Position numbers and translations under genes: made by a program. Positions 12,347 to 23,960 of a stretch of DNA of 64,000 nucleotides are shown here, one piece after another; within the stretch, counting starts at the first letter, position 1, and every line of letters begins with the position of its first letter. The DNA is taken from the NCBI GenBank assembly GCA_022393335.1, contig JAJEKB010001195.1:321124-385123 (forward strand), written 5' to 3'. Under the pieces are notes generated by a model, which saw only the letters and a program-made list of their open reading frames with translations, had not been told where the DNA came from and made no database searches. Source of the stretch: Macrotrachela quadricornifera (Eukaryota > Rotifera > Eurotatoria > Philodinida > Philodinidae).

Positions 12347-13764
12347 ATGAATTTATTATCAAAATCATCTTCTTTTGCCCGACAAATATTCTGTACAATA
12401 TCTGTACAACGATTAGAAACGATTAATCATCACATTCGTTTCAATTCCCAATATGTATGTTAAATCTATTTGAATCTATAGTAAGAAATCGTTTATTTTA
12501 TCTCTCTATTTAGAAAACAGCAATTGATAATACTCCACATTCAGAATATCGTTATACTTTATCAAATGGAAATTTAACAAATGAACAACGTCAATTTTAT
12601 GAAAAAAATGGTTTTCTTGTTATTCGTAAATTAGTGAAACCTGAAACACTTGACCATTTTCGGTAAATAAATTCATTTCAAATATAATTCTATTCTATGA
12701 ATTTAATTTTGTTCAGCAAACGTTTTCAAGATGTATGTATAGGAAAAGTAAAAGTCTTAGGTATGGTCGTTATGAAAGATATTGCAATAGCTAAATCTGA
12801 ATTTGCTGATGGTGAAAAAGCGATAACAAAAATTCAAGATTTTACATTAGATGATGAACTTTTCAAATATTGTTGTTTACCTGAAATTGTTAAATATGTA
12901 GAAAATTTTACTGGTCCAAATATAATGGCTATGCATACTATGGTTTAAACAAAATTGTTTTTTTTTTTCATATGTTAAAAAACAATTTTTATTTAGTTAA
13001 TTAATAAACCACCTGATCCAGGAACTAAATCATCTCGACATCCACTTCATCAGGATCTTTATTATTTTCCATTTCGACCAGCTGATCGTATTATATGTGC
13101 ATGGACAGCAATGGAAAAAATTAATCGTCAAAATGGATGTCTTGTTGTTTTACCTGGATCACATACAGGTAAACTTGAAGCACATGAATATCCTGATTGG
13201 GAGGTAAAAAAAAGATTTATTTTTTCAATTTTATTTTTTATTTTATTTTATTTTAGGGTGGAGTGAATAAAATGTATCATGGAATACAAAATTTTGATCC
13301 AGACAAAGAAAGAATGCATTTAGAAATGGAAACAGGTAAATCTTATAATTATTTATGTTATTTATATAATATTCAAATTTTTTTATAAAAGGTGATACTG
13401 TCTTTTTTCATCCATTACTTATTCATGGTAGTGGAACAAATCAATCACCCGGATTTCGAAAGGTAAATAATTTCATAAAGAATTTAATAAAGAATTTTTT
13501 TTTCTTCATTTGTTTTTCTTGTATAAAGGCTATTTCATGTCATTATGCGGATTCGGCATGTGATTATATTGAATGTGATAATACTGTACAAGATTTTATT
13601 TCCAAAGAAGTTACAGCTGTTTTTCGAAGAAAAACCGGATTTGAAGATGCACGCTTTCAAGTAAGATTTTATATGAAAAATTTATTGATAAAAATTTATT
13701 TATCATTTAGGATGTTTGGCGAGTTAAAAGTCGACTTGTGAAAGGAGAACGAATTAATTTATAA
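12347..13764 (+). CDS. PHYH: Phytanoyl-CoA 2-hydroxylase, peroxisomal
   Basis: Eight exons join without a frame break: 12347-12454, 12514-12662, 12717-12942, 12997-13203, 13257-13335, 13392-13462, 13529-13660, 13711-13764. They give 341 residues, close to the human enzyme (338). PHYH uses Fe(II), 2-oxoglutarate and O2 to hydroxylate phytanoyl-CoA, the first step of peroxisomal alpha-oxidation. The HxD iron ligands are H179 and D181 ([18 protein letters not shown]), the distal histidine is H268 ([11 protein letters not shown]) and the 2-oxoglutarate arginine is R279 ([11 protein letters not shown]). The C-terminus [10 protein letters not shown] is family-typical. Residues 22-30 (RLETINHHI) sit where the vertebrate PTS2 signal lies and nearly fit its consensus. 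The donor after exon 3 is GTTTAA; without splicing there the frame stops at once. Confidence 0.95.
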
Positions 13765-13975
13765 ACTGAAACAAAATTAATTTCATTTTTTTTATTTTAT
13801 GTTATCAGTCTTTCGTTTAAACTTTGATAGAAAAAGAATAAAATAAAATTTTCTAAACATATTACATTACAATATTAACCAATGAATAATCAGAGATGAG
13901 TCATGGATAATCGTTTCTTTCATTTGTTCGTTCGTTCGTTCTGTTTCTTTCCTCTTTCTTCGATATTTTAGTCTA

Positions 13976-13999
13976 CTGTGCAATTTGTGCGAAGCACAG
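13976..13999. promoter_or_regulatory. Nested palindrome at the PSE position of the U1 gene
   Basis: CTGTGC at 13976-13981 pairs with GCACAG at 13994-13999, and inside it TGTGC pairs with GCACA around a GAA loop. The block lies 36-59 bases before the U1 5' end, where animal snRNA genes carry the proximal sequence element bound by SNAPc. The role is inferred from position only. Confidence 0.3.
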
Positions 14000-14034
14000 A
14001 GATATATAAGATTGAGGAAGACATTACAAAAAGC

Positions 14035-14195
14035 ATACTTACCTGCCACGGATGCATTCCCGATCAGGAAGGTGAATGCTCCAGGTCGAGGCGCGGGCAT
14101 TGCACATCGCCCCCGTTGACGCCTGCGAAAAGTCCACATCGGGCTTTCTCGAGTGGATAATTTGTTCCGCGGCCACTTGCGTTCGCGCATTGGCC
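14035..14195 (+). ncRNA. U1 spliceosomal snRNA
   Basis: The RNA starts with ATACTTACCTG at 14035, the strand that pairs with 5' splice sites. Stem-loop I carries GATCAGGAAGG (14062-14072), the U1-70K loop sequence with one change from the vertebrate form. Stem-loop II carries ATTGCAC (14099-14105), the U1A loop. The Sm-binding site ATAATTTGT (14157-14165) is identical to the vertebrate site. Stem-loop IV is GGCCA/TGGCC closing TGCG-TTCG-CGCA, ending near 14195. Length is about 161 nt, against 164 in human. The gene is a GC-rich island in AT-rich DNA and is independent of PHYH upstream. All functional elements look intact. The exact 3' end is uncertain by a few bases. Confidence 0.96.
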
Positions 14196-14199
14196 ATTT

Positions 14200-17100
14200 T
14201 AAATAAACTAAAAGAAAAATCATAATTTTCCTTTTGAAGACTGTAAAACAGTTCTCTATAAACACAAGAATATTTTAATCAGTTTTTGAATTTATTATTA
14301 TTAATCGTATCAATCATTTTTTATTACATTTCTCATTTTTATGTGTCGTCTGTTGAGTATATAGAATTTATAAAAATCCTTTGATGATAATAAGAATGAA
14401 CTCGCATTGTAGAATGTAATCTGCCATCCTATATTTTCTTTTGTATCATTTTCTCGGTTAAACTCGCATTTTTAATCGTTGGATTCTTTTTATTAGTCTT
14501 TTGAGTACTATTATCATCACAAACATTCATCAGTATTGAACAATATTAAATTTACTTGTCTATAATACTGATATAACTGCCATCGTATTGTTTTGTTATA
14601 CCAAGATATTTATCATGAGATTTGTTTAGAATTCTCTCGTACTTCTTGATTTCATGTACTACAATAATATTTATTTTCTATTTATAATATTCATTATGAT
14701 TAGTTTATTGACCATTTGAGTCTCTCCTATGATAGTGCTGAATATAGCTACTAGAGTAGTTGCAAAGACATATAAAAAAATCGAAACTATTGAAATAGAT
14801 ACATTTGAAGATATATCAATAATGCTTGTCATAATGTGTTTGTTAATGTCAGAAGTTTTTTATATTTCTGACAAACTTTATCTTTAATTAAATGCATTTA
14901 TTTCTATATTTATTTCTGCTATCTCAGTAATTGTATACACAGCAAACTGCTCAATAAAAAAGACCCAAATGTCAGAAAGACGTTTTTATTTTGGACTATA
15001 CGCCTAATTTGTTAGTCTACTGAATGATATACTTATTTAATAAACAATAGTTTAAGTTGATTCCGTGAAGTAATCTTAATAAAATCATCAAGGTTTATTG
15101 TCCATAAATCACTAAAGAGTTTTAATTATGTTTTTAAAGTATTTTTTTAATTTAGTGCACAAATGATGATTATCTCCAATAGAATGTCACCTATTATTGT
15201 AACGGTAGTTATATTTCATCGTTGTCGAATCATTTGTGTACTATTCTATAGGATATAGATACGTTTTAACTTTTTTGTTTTTTCATAACAATTATTTCGA
15301 ACACATGTATTTATAATAAGGAATCACATACTAAAGATTCTTTTTAAACAAAGGGTATGTTTTGCTTGAAAATTTTTCTCTCTTTTTATTTTTAATATTT
15401 TAAGTTGATAGATTCTTTTAATTATTTTTCGTTTAATAATTCTAACAGAATAATATTAAATTTTAATTGACAACATTCAAAGACAAAAATTTTAATGATA
15501 TTATACTGGTATCATTGATTAGAATTTTCTTTTTTAAATTAGGAATTTTGTTAATCTCTCCCAAAATATTACTTTTATAAATAATTTTATTTGATGATTT
15601 GAATTAGAAGATTTCTTTTGTCAGGTAAAAGTAAACAAAATAATGATTAATAATGTTTTTCTACAGTTTGTAGTATATCATTTTCTCTACATATTAGCTT
15701 TTTACTAAAAGAATCTTTTTCATATTATAATTGAAAAATTTAATGAATTTGTTTATTTTGAACTAAATTTCGATTGATTGTTAATAGATACAATCTTATT
15801 TTATTCAATTTTCATAGATAATGCTAGGTGAAAATATATTTATATATGCGAAAAAATAATTTAGTTTTTAGACTTTTACAATACTCGATTATCGAACTTA
15901 TGAAAAAAAATTTAATTGAAAGAATTATGATCATAGTTTGATGAAAAATTCTATAAATCAATCTGACAAAACAAAGTAATTTATTTTAAATATTGGTGGT
16001 AACAAATTCGAGCAATTTTTCAATAGATATCTTTCGATAGATGAAAATTATCAAAAGAGAAATATATTCAGAATGTTCACTTAATTCTTTCCAATAAGAC
16101 TGAATATATAACGTGACATTGATTTTTTTTTCTCATAGCTTGTTTTTACAGCATCATTCGATCATTTAACTTGAAAACATAAAAGAATTTTTGAAATTTC
16201 AAGTGATATATAGGTACTAATTTTAGATAAATCAGAAATATTTCCAACAAAAAATTCCAGTAAAATTATCGGATTTATTTTGTAATTCATATAATATTGA
16301 ACTGAGATTTGATGTGTAACTATTGCGAATTGATCTATTTTATATCCGTTGATTAAAATCATTAAAAATGAATCAAATAGTTATAATATTTGGCTTCTGA
16401 TCGAATACATTTTTATGCATTGAGTGTGAAAAATAACATAACATTCAAGAAATATAGGTTATATTAAGACAATGTTAATCTGTTTAGATATGTCTTTTTT
16501 ATTAGTTATTCTTCATTATAAGTCATGCTATATATATAAACAGACGCACATCGTTTCTTTTTTTAGTTATAACTTATTTAGTTTAAATTATTTTATTAGT
16601 ATATTTCATGTCTTCGTTTTCTAATAGATATTGTGATATTTTATTCAGTCTATATATTGACACAAGGAAACAAAACGAATGCGGATCAGTTTGGTAATAC
16701 GCTATTCTTTTTTTGAATTATTAACTAATAAATAAATTTTGTTTAGGTATCCGAACGTAAAGACAATATTGATTAGATAAATTTTATTATTTCGTAGAAC
16801 AAAATGTAATAAATGAGAAGAAAAAGTTGAAGTCAATTAAACGAGCAGTCATAACAACTAGAATTATTGCAGTGTAAGAAAAGTCTTTATAAATGAAAAA
16901 TGTATTTTGTTTTTCAAAAAACTTTTATTTAACTTGTTCTACATTTTAACAAATGCAAAGAAACACTGAAGTCAGTATCAAAGAAATTTGTAACACTAAT
17001 GATAGCTTGTAAAAGACATCATCTATATATAATTCAAATATGAATCGTTATATCATCCTATCAATCTAAAACTTGATTTTTATGTATGTGTTGCACTTTA

Positions 17101-18124
17101 AAATCCCATTAAATTAAGCTATTAAAATGACCAAAACAATAAAGTGCTTAACCATATGATAGAAATAATTGATCAATGGCACGTTTAAGTTGAGAGCAAA
17201 AAATGAATAAAATTGTAAACAGGGTAAGCAAATAGAACTGAAAAAATACATATTGATTAGAAAAAAGCTTGCCAATGCAGCCCCTTTTGGACCAAAATGT
17301 AGAATTCTCATATCTTCTTCAGCTTAATTATGTTAACATAAAATATGCAAAGCGAATAATATCTAATAGATGACAGTTGTTTTCAGAACAATCGATCATC
17401 GGAGAAATCATCTTTCTATTTATATTCGAATTTGGAACAAAAATTTTATTTCTAATTGTTTTTACTAGTGCTCTATTTTTTATTTGCTTGTTACTACTCG
17501 CTGATTATTTATTTTATTTTTTTTTAATTTACCAATATTTTATGTTTACAAGTATCGACTTAACCGAAAAAGCTATCTTTTATTAAATTTAAGAATTTAA
17601 ATTAGTCTAATCATATCTTTACGACAACTCTTCATTATTGGCATTACTTGATCGATGGGCTTGTCGATTTTTTCGTTTTGGTTTTCGTATTTGACGCAAA
17701 TATTCGTTTTTATTATTTTTATTGCTTCCATTTGCGACTTTGACATATCGATTCTCTATTTAATTTTTCAAGATGCTATTGACGCATCAACAAAAATTTC
17801 ATAACCATATTAGTTAATGATAAAGTAATAAAAATTTGTTTTTTTTTCTTCATCATTGCAATCATTATTTACATGATTCATTATAATTTATTATGATAAT
17901 GAAACACAATGAATATATTTGAAAAAGTCAAATAATTATAACAAACAATTTTTATATTGCGTCTTCTGATAATAAAGTGTAACGATCTATAATAACGTTG
18001 TCTGTAAGAGGGAGGCGGCGTAAAAACTTCAACTTAAAACTTACACTCACTATTTTCCTTTGTCAAATATGTGAGTTCCACAACATAAACATTAAAAAAA
18101 ATATAAAAACAGAGAGAAAAATTT
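14200..18124. other. AT-rich intergenic DNA, no firm gene
   Basis: No gene is supported over almost 4 kb. Weak hints only: a splice-like pair near 16652-16780 on plus that would encode about 22 residues, and a basic open stretch on minus at about 17627-17752 ending in a stop after an AG. Neither has a recognisable product. Confidence 0.5.
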
Positions 18125-18482
18125 TATTAAATATTCAACATAGTTATCATGATTATTTATATAAAGTTACATTCTCTCCAATAGTTTATCAAGAGCCCTT
18201 TCAAATTCTTCTTCTTGATAACTCTCTTTGTTTCCATATTTCCTTGACAAAAGGCTTGAAGTAGTTTTCAATATAATAGCTGTAGTCTCTAGTCTTGTCT
18301 TCATCAATAGCGTGTATCAAAACAGAACCATTTGATTTAAATAAAAGAGAAAATAAAGCTTTTTGTTCAAATTTGCTTCGACGAACGACAATGTCTGATG
18401 ATTCATTTTCGCCAACTCACCTTGCGTTTGCTGACTTATGATGAATCTGCCTATGAAAAATACATGCCTCATCATATGTCAT
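18125..18482 (-). pseudogene. Internally deleted mariner-family transposase relic
   Basis: Reading minus from 18482 gives MTYDEACIFHRQ, which fits the first catalytic Asp block (usually T-x-D-E-x-W) of a mariner transposase, then a stop where the family has Trp (TGA for TGG), then VGENESSDIVVRRSKFEQ and FKSNGSVLIHAIDEDKT with YYIENYFKPFVKEIWKQR. The frame then jumps to EEEFERALDKLLERM, a stop, and LYINNHDNYVEYL, the family C-terminus. The segment with the second and third catalytic Asp residues is missing, so this copy cannot code for an active enzyme. It looks like a different mariner lineage from the element at 61-62 kb. I did not find its terminal inverted repeats. Confidence 0.75.
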
Positions 18483-18675
18483 GAATATCATCATCAATTA
18501 TTATTTACTAAAATATAAAAATTATTCAGAGGAATATACATTTGACGAAACAAATATACATTTTGAAAGAGTTGCATTTGTTCTAACAATGACTTTTTTT
18601 TCAACATATTTATTTGTTTAAAAGTTAGAAAATTAGAATCAATAAGAAGAAGAGCGCGTTTTTATAAAACTGATT

Positions 18676-18978
18676 ATGTTCAATAATACTGTCAACAATA
18701 TTTGCACAGCTCAGTATCGATATTCCAAAGGTTTTGATTCTTGTTTATATCTTCATGGAGAAGTACTTCGAGTAGTATTACTTATATGTACAATTTCAAT
18801 ATTTACTCTTCTCATAATTCTATTTTTGATGCTGAGTACTGCTAAAAATTTATTACCTAATTTAATCAAAGAAAAACGTGATACTATACATCCATTAATT
18901 CCAAATCAAACGGTCGACAATCGCAATAGTCAAAAGTCAAATGAATCATGTTCACATTCAAGCCAAGAAACTCATTGA
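18676..18978 (+). CDS. Possible small membrane protein or terminal exon
   Basis: An open frame of up to 100 residues with one clear membrane segment (VVLLICTISIFTLLIILFLM), a short basic stretch (KEKRD) after it and a polar Ser/Asn-rich tail ending at TGA. A possible acceptor (GCACAG at about 18704-18709) would make it the last exon of a longer gene, but no upstream exon was recognised. It lies 194 bases from the mariner relic and could itself be a gene fragment. No family is recognised. Confidence 0.3.
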   Translation: MFNNTVNNICTAQYRYSKGFDSCLYLHGEVLRVVLLICTISIFTLLIILFLMLSTAKNLLPNLIKEKRDTIHPLIPNQTVDNRNSQKSNESCSHSSQETH

Positions 18979-19461
18979 TCATGTAACAACAGTGTATGAC
19001 AATTACGATCTCAACAAACTAATATAAAAAGCTGACTAATAGTTTAGTTCAAAACAAGATCGAATAAAATGTTCTGTAATAGGAAAATTCTTTTAGAAGT
19101 TATTTTTATACCATACATTGATTTAATTCGAAAGCTGACGATATTGAGTAAAACATCTTGTCGCAATATGCAACTTTTTATCAGTTAATACACAACATAA
19201 AGCATTAAGAATGTGGTCATTATCCAGCGTCCTCTATTGAAAATATTTATAAATATAATATTATTTTCATTCTAATTAAAGTTTTTATTCCATACATTTT
19301 GCAAGAAATACTAAATTACTTTTATGAAAAATTTGATCAATTATTAAATATGGTTGAAATAATAACCAATGATAATAAATCGGTCTTAGCCATCTATATA
19401 CAATAATAATCATCTTCTACATGTGCTTTAGTGTTCTGTTTTTTTTTCAGATTGTTTAAAA
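18979..19461. other. Upstream region of NDUFB3
   Basis: No gene is seen. A pyrimidine-rich tract ending in CAG (19442-19450) lies 11 bases before the NDUFB3 ATG and looks like a splice acceptor in the 5' leader. Confidence 0.5.
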
Positions 19462-19950
19462 ATGGTAGCAGGTTCTGGTGATCATCATTCAGGACATGGT
19501 AGTGCAGGAAAAGCAGCAGCTGCCTATCCTGATCGTTTTCCTAATTCTTGTGAATTTCGTATACCTGGTAAAATCCTATAATAATTCTATTTGTAAATAT
19601 CTAATTTTCTTCTATTAATTTTTTTAGATTGGCGTTCATATAAAGTTGATGGTATACCTGAATTAGAAAAACATCGTTCAAAATTATCAAATCGAGGTCT
19701 TCGTGATCCTTGGATACGAAATCAAGTATGGTTATATGATCCAAAAGTTGGTGCTTATCCACATTGGCGTATTAGTTTGCGTACTGCTTTCTTTGGTTTT
19801 CGTTATGCTATGGTAGCATTGGCTACGTGTCTTTTAACTGAAAAAATTCTTGAAAAAGCTTTTCCACCATTTCATGGACATATTCATTTATACAATCCGG
19901 ATAAACCGCATTCACACGATCATCATGCTGATCAACATCATCATCATTAA
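19462..19950 (+). CDS. NDUFB3: NADH dehydrogenase 1 beta subcomplex subunit 3 (B12)
   Basis: Two exons (19462-19567 and 19628-19950, phase 1 join) encode 142 residues. This is an accessory subunit of respiratory complex I in the inner mitochondrial membrane. The family core is clear: PDWRSYKVDGIPELEKHR, then GLRDPWIRNQVWLYD, followed by a single hydrophobic segment (FFGFRYAMVALATCLL). His-rich ends, common in this subunit, are present: GDHHSGHG near the start and a C-terminal His run. The vertebrate protein is about 98 residues, so both ends are longer here. A strong acceptor-like tract ends 11 bases before the ATG, so the leader is either cis-spliced or trans-spliced. Confidence 0.93.
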
Positions 19951-21335
19951 AATAAAACTCTCCTTTTACTTATAACCTTAGTATTCTTTTGTCATCTGTA
20001 GATTTTTGAATAAGAAAACATCCATTTTGATCCTTTTATCTTTTTCATTTGTTTATTTTACATAACAATAATTTCATAGAGACAATTAATATATCAATAA
20101 TGACTTTCTCATTACGTGATATATATTAAAGTCACAATTTATTTGGCAACAAAATACAATATTATTTTAAAAATGTTCATATAATTATTTGTTTTTTCAA
20201 GGTAAATTAATTATTTCGATTGAAATTAATGTTTATTTGGTACCATAGATTAATTTTTAAAGATAAAACTTATGAATATCAAAACTTGATTTATATTATA
20301 AACTATTAACATATTAGTATGTCGTATGTAAGATATAAATCAATTATGATTAGAAAAGTTTTATGTGGAAAATAATAATGTATGTTTAAAGATTTTTTTC
20401 ATTATGAATAGTTGAAACATAATCTAGGTATCAACTATGAATGATAAACAATTGAATAGATCATATGGTAACAAGACGATATTGTATAATATTATTTTAA
20501 ATCTATTTATTTTAGTATATAAAAGATAACGATCATTTTCTTTGCATACCTTTATGATATTGATGAAATTTTTCAGAATTAAGTATTGATGTATACACAA
20601 CGAAAATTAATTTTTTTTTTATCATTTACGCTTATTATATCAATATCTCTTCAATAAGGAATATTTGAACAAAATATTTAATATGATTTATTCTTGTGAA
20701 ATTTTATCACCATTGAATTGACTTTTGCTGATAACAAAGATTGAATAGTTTCGAATTTCATAAGAAAATTTGTTTAAAAAAAAAGCAGAAATAAACTGAA
20801 GAAAACATCAGACAAAATCTGTCTACTATTAATTTTTATTTTTACTTCAATATACTAGATAGAGATCTAGTGATTCAATTCTACTGCTTCATCATCATTT
20901 ATCATTATATGACTAATTTCTTTACGTAATTATTCATTTGACGAACACACGATAAACTATAGTTGAAATGTTGTTGAAAAAAAATCTTATGTATTGAATC
21001 AGATTATGTTTTCGTCATATTTTTTTCTTTTTTTGACATAAAAAGATCCCAGGTAATGGTCTATTTTCATTGTCATACGCTTTAAATACACACAGCATGT
21101 AATTTCATTTATTTTTTAATGCGTATTACATTGTCTTTATGCGTTGTTCGTTAAATGACGTCACACACACCAAAAAAAGAACTGATCTTCATTTATTTTT
21201 TATTTTTCTCATCGAGAAGTGTCGTCATCAAAGTCAGGCATAAATTCTGTTTGCATTGGCAAGGTGAAAAAAGAAAAAAAGGAACTTCAGTTTCGTTTTT
21301 ACTTTTAAGTTAACGCACACAGAAACAAGTAGAAT
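19951..21335. other. AT-rich intergenic DNA, promoter side of the CDC42 pair
   Basis: No gene is seen. GC content rises slightly from about 21120 towards the first CDC42 start, probably promoter and 5' leader. Confidence 0.5.
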
Positions 21336-22206
21336 ATGCAGACCATTAAATGCGTTATAGTTGGTGACGGTACTGTTGGTAAGATAAAGAAAATCTTGAA
21401 TTGTTTTTTTATTATTATTTTGATTTAATGAATAGGAAAAACATGTATGTTAATAACTTATGCAACAAATAAATTTCCAACTGAGTATGTTCCAACAGTA
21501 AGTTTAGATTTTTGTCAAATTGTTTTTTCAAATAATTCTTATGAGAATTTTTGTAGGTATTTGATAACTATGCTGTAACAGTCAATATTGATGGAAAGCC
21601 TCATACACTAGGTTTATTTGATACAGCTGGTAAAATATATTTTTCTTTTTTTATGTTTATACATTAAATATTTAGGTCAAGAAGATTTCGATCGTCTTCG
21701 TCCATTAAGTTATCAAATGACAGATGTATTTTTAATTTGTTTCAGTGTTGTATCACGATCATCATTTGCAAATGTTCGAACAAAAGTTAGTAAAATAATA
21801 TTTCAAGAAGTGATGCAAGATTAACGTTTGTTGTTGTTTTTTTATTATCTTTGTAGTGGGCACCTGAAATATCACATCATTGTCCAAAGATTCCAGTTTT
21901 ACTTGTTGGAACACAAACTGATCTTCGAAATGATCCAACAACTCTTAATAAACTTCAAGTCTCACATGAAAAACCCGTAACACAAAAACAAGGTGAAAAA
22001 TTAGCACAAGATATAAAAGCAGTTCAATATGTTGAATGTAGTGCAAAAACTCAAGTAAATATTATTTTTATAATTAATTTAATTTATTTTTCTTTTTTAT
22101 TTTATAGCAAGGATTAAAAAATGTTTTTGATGAAGCGATAATGGTTTCACTTAAAAGTAAAACACGACGTGTGAAACCTGACACACATAATTGCTTACTG
22201 TTGTAA
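21336..22206 (+). CDS. CDC42-like Rho GTPase, diverged tandem copy
   Basis: Six exons (21336-21378, 21436-21497, 21557-21629, 21676-21785, 21857-22054, 22108-22206) encode 194 residues. Small GTPase of the Rho family, CDC42 branch, controlling actin and polarity from membranes. The P-loop reads GDGTVGKT, so the usual Ala13 is Thr; Thr35 (VPTVFDNY), DTAGQ with Gln61, and the guanine motif TQTD are kept. The C-terminus CLLL is a CaaX box predicting geranylgeranylation. Exon borders are at the same codons and phases as in the neighbour 257 bases downstream, which shows tandem duplication. Switch II has FDRLRP in place of YDRLRP and QMTD in place of PQTD. It is the faster-evolving copy and may have altered cycling or partners. 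Confidence 0.93.
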
Positions 22207-22463
22207 TCATTTTTAAAAGAACAAATATATATTTTTTTTTCTATACTTATTTGTTTATATTTGATTATAAAATATTTTAAAATAAATCATTATTGTATCA
22301 AACTTGATGGTAGCGCTCTAAATAATAGAGGTCACTTGTAAAAAAAAATTTCTTTTTTCTAATTCGTGTTTTATAGACATCCATTTATTTGTTTATTTAT
22401 TTACTCATATCAAAGTTCGTGATCATTAAAAGTACACTTGTCTAAAATAAGAGATTATTAATA

Positions 22464-23319
<856 letters not shown>

Positions 23320-23712
23320 ACAAGAAACAAAACAAAAAATTCTTGTGCTAAACCAAAGAGAAAGAGAGACTTTTCCTTCTCATTCTAATCTAAATTAATC
23401 ATTTTTTTTTGTTATCTTATTAGTTGTATGTTTTCCTTTTTTTTTGGTCTAAGTATTATATATGTCGTACTAAAGAAATAACGTTTCTTTTCATTGAGAA
23501 TCTGTTTATTTCGATAAATTTCTTTGTCTTTATTGTTAAATATATCATATATTATTATGTGTGTTCCATTTACATATGTTCTTTTTTAATAATCTGTATA
23601 ACATTATATATGTATGTAAGTCTCTCGTTCAGTTTTTTTTTTTCAACTTTAATAATATAAAGATTATAGAAAAAAAAAGCAAATGTTTATTTATGAAGAA
23701 TTAATGAAAGAA

Positions 23713-23960
23713 TTAACCAGTACGTGGTGTTTGAACGATTATATTGTTGCTATCAACAAATAAACGAACACGTTTGATACGAAAATCACGAGTGCATGGT
23801 GCTCCTTCAGGTTTTATTTCAGGATTATAACCTAAATAATTAAATATATATATTGAGAATTTGAATTAGAAATTCAAATACCTTCAGCTATTAATTGTTG
23901 TTCAACTTCACTTGCATCTTTACCAACTAAATCAGGCCAAGACTTTGCTTCATCACCCAT
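23713..23960 (-). CDS. Potato inhibitor I family serine protease inhibitor
   Basis: Two exons (23882-23960 and 23713-23831, phase 1 join) give a 65-residue protein, the full length of this single-domain family (eglin c, CI-2). The N-terminal SWPDLVGKDASEVEQQL is the family helix; the binding loop follows in EGAPCTRDFRIKRVRLF, and the C-terminus VQTPRTG fits the usual strand. By alignment to eglin c the P1-P1' pair is Arg-Asp, which predicts trypsin-like targets. A Cys lies at about P3. No signal peptide is encoded, so it acts in the cytosol unless an upstream exon was missed. The family is patchy in animals and common in plants, so transfer or lineage loss is possible. Confidence 0.88.

Noticed and set aside
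13867..14265. GC-rich minus- and plus-strand frames at 13.9-14.3 kb, at first a candidate for a horizontally acquired gene fragment
   Set aside because: The GC-rich part is the U1 snRNA, which explains the composition and both frames.
16652..16780. Two short plus-strand segments with plausible GT-AG borders
   Set aside because: They would encode only about 22 residues with no family match.
17114..17586. Hydrophobic frames on both strands
   Set aside because: Typical of AT-rich random sequence; no motif, no splice support.
17627..17752. Basic open stretch on the minus strand ending in a stop after an AG
   Set aside because: It could be a terminal exon (KVANGSNKNNKNEYLRQ), but no upstream exon or homologue was found.
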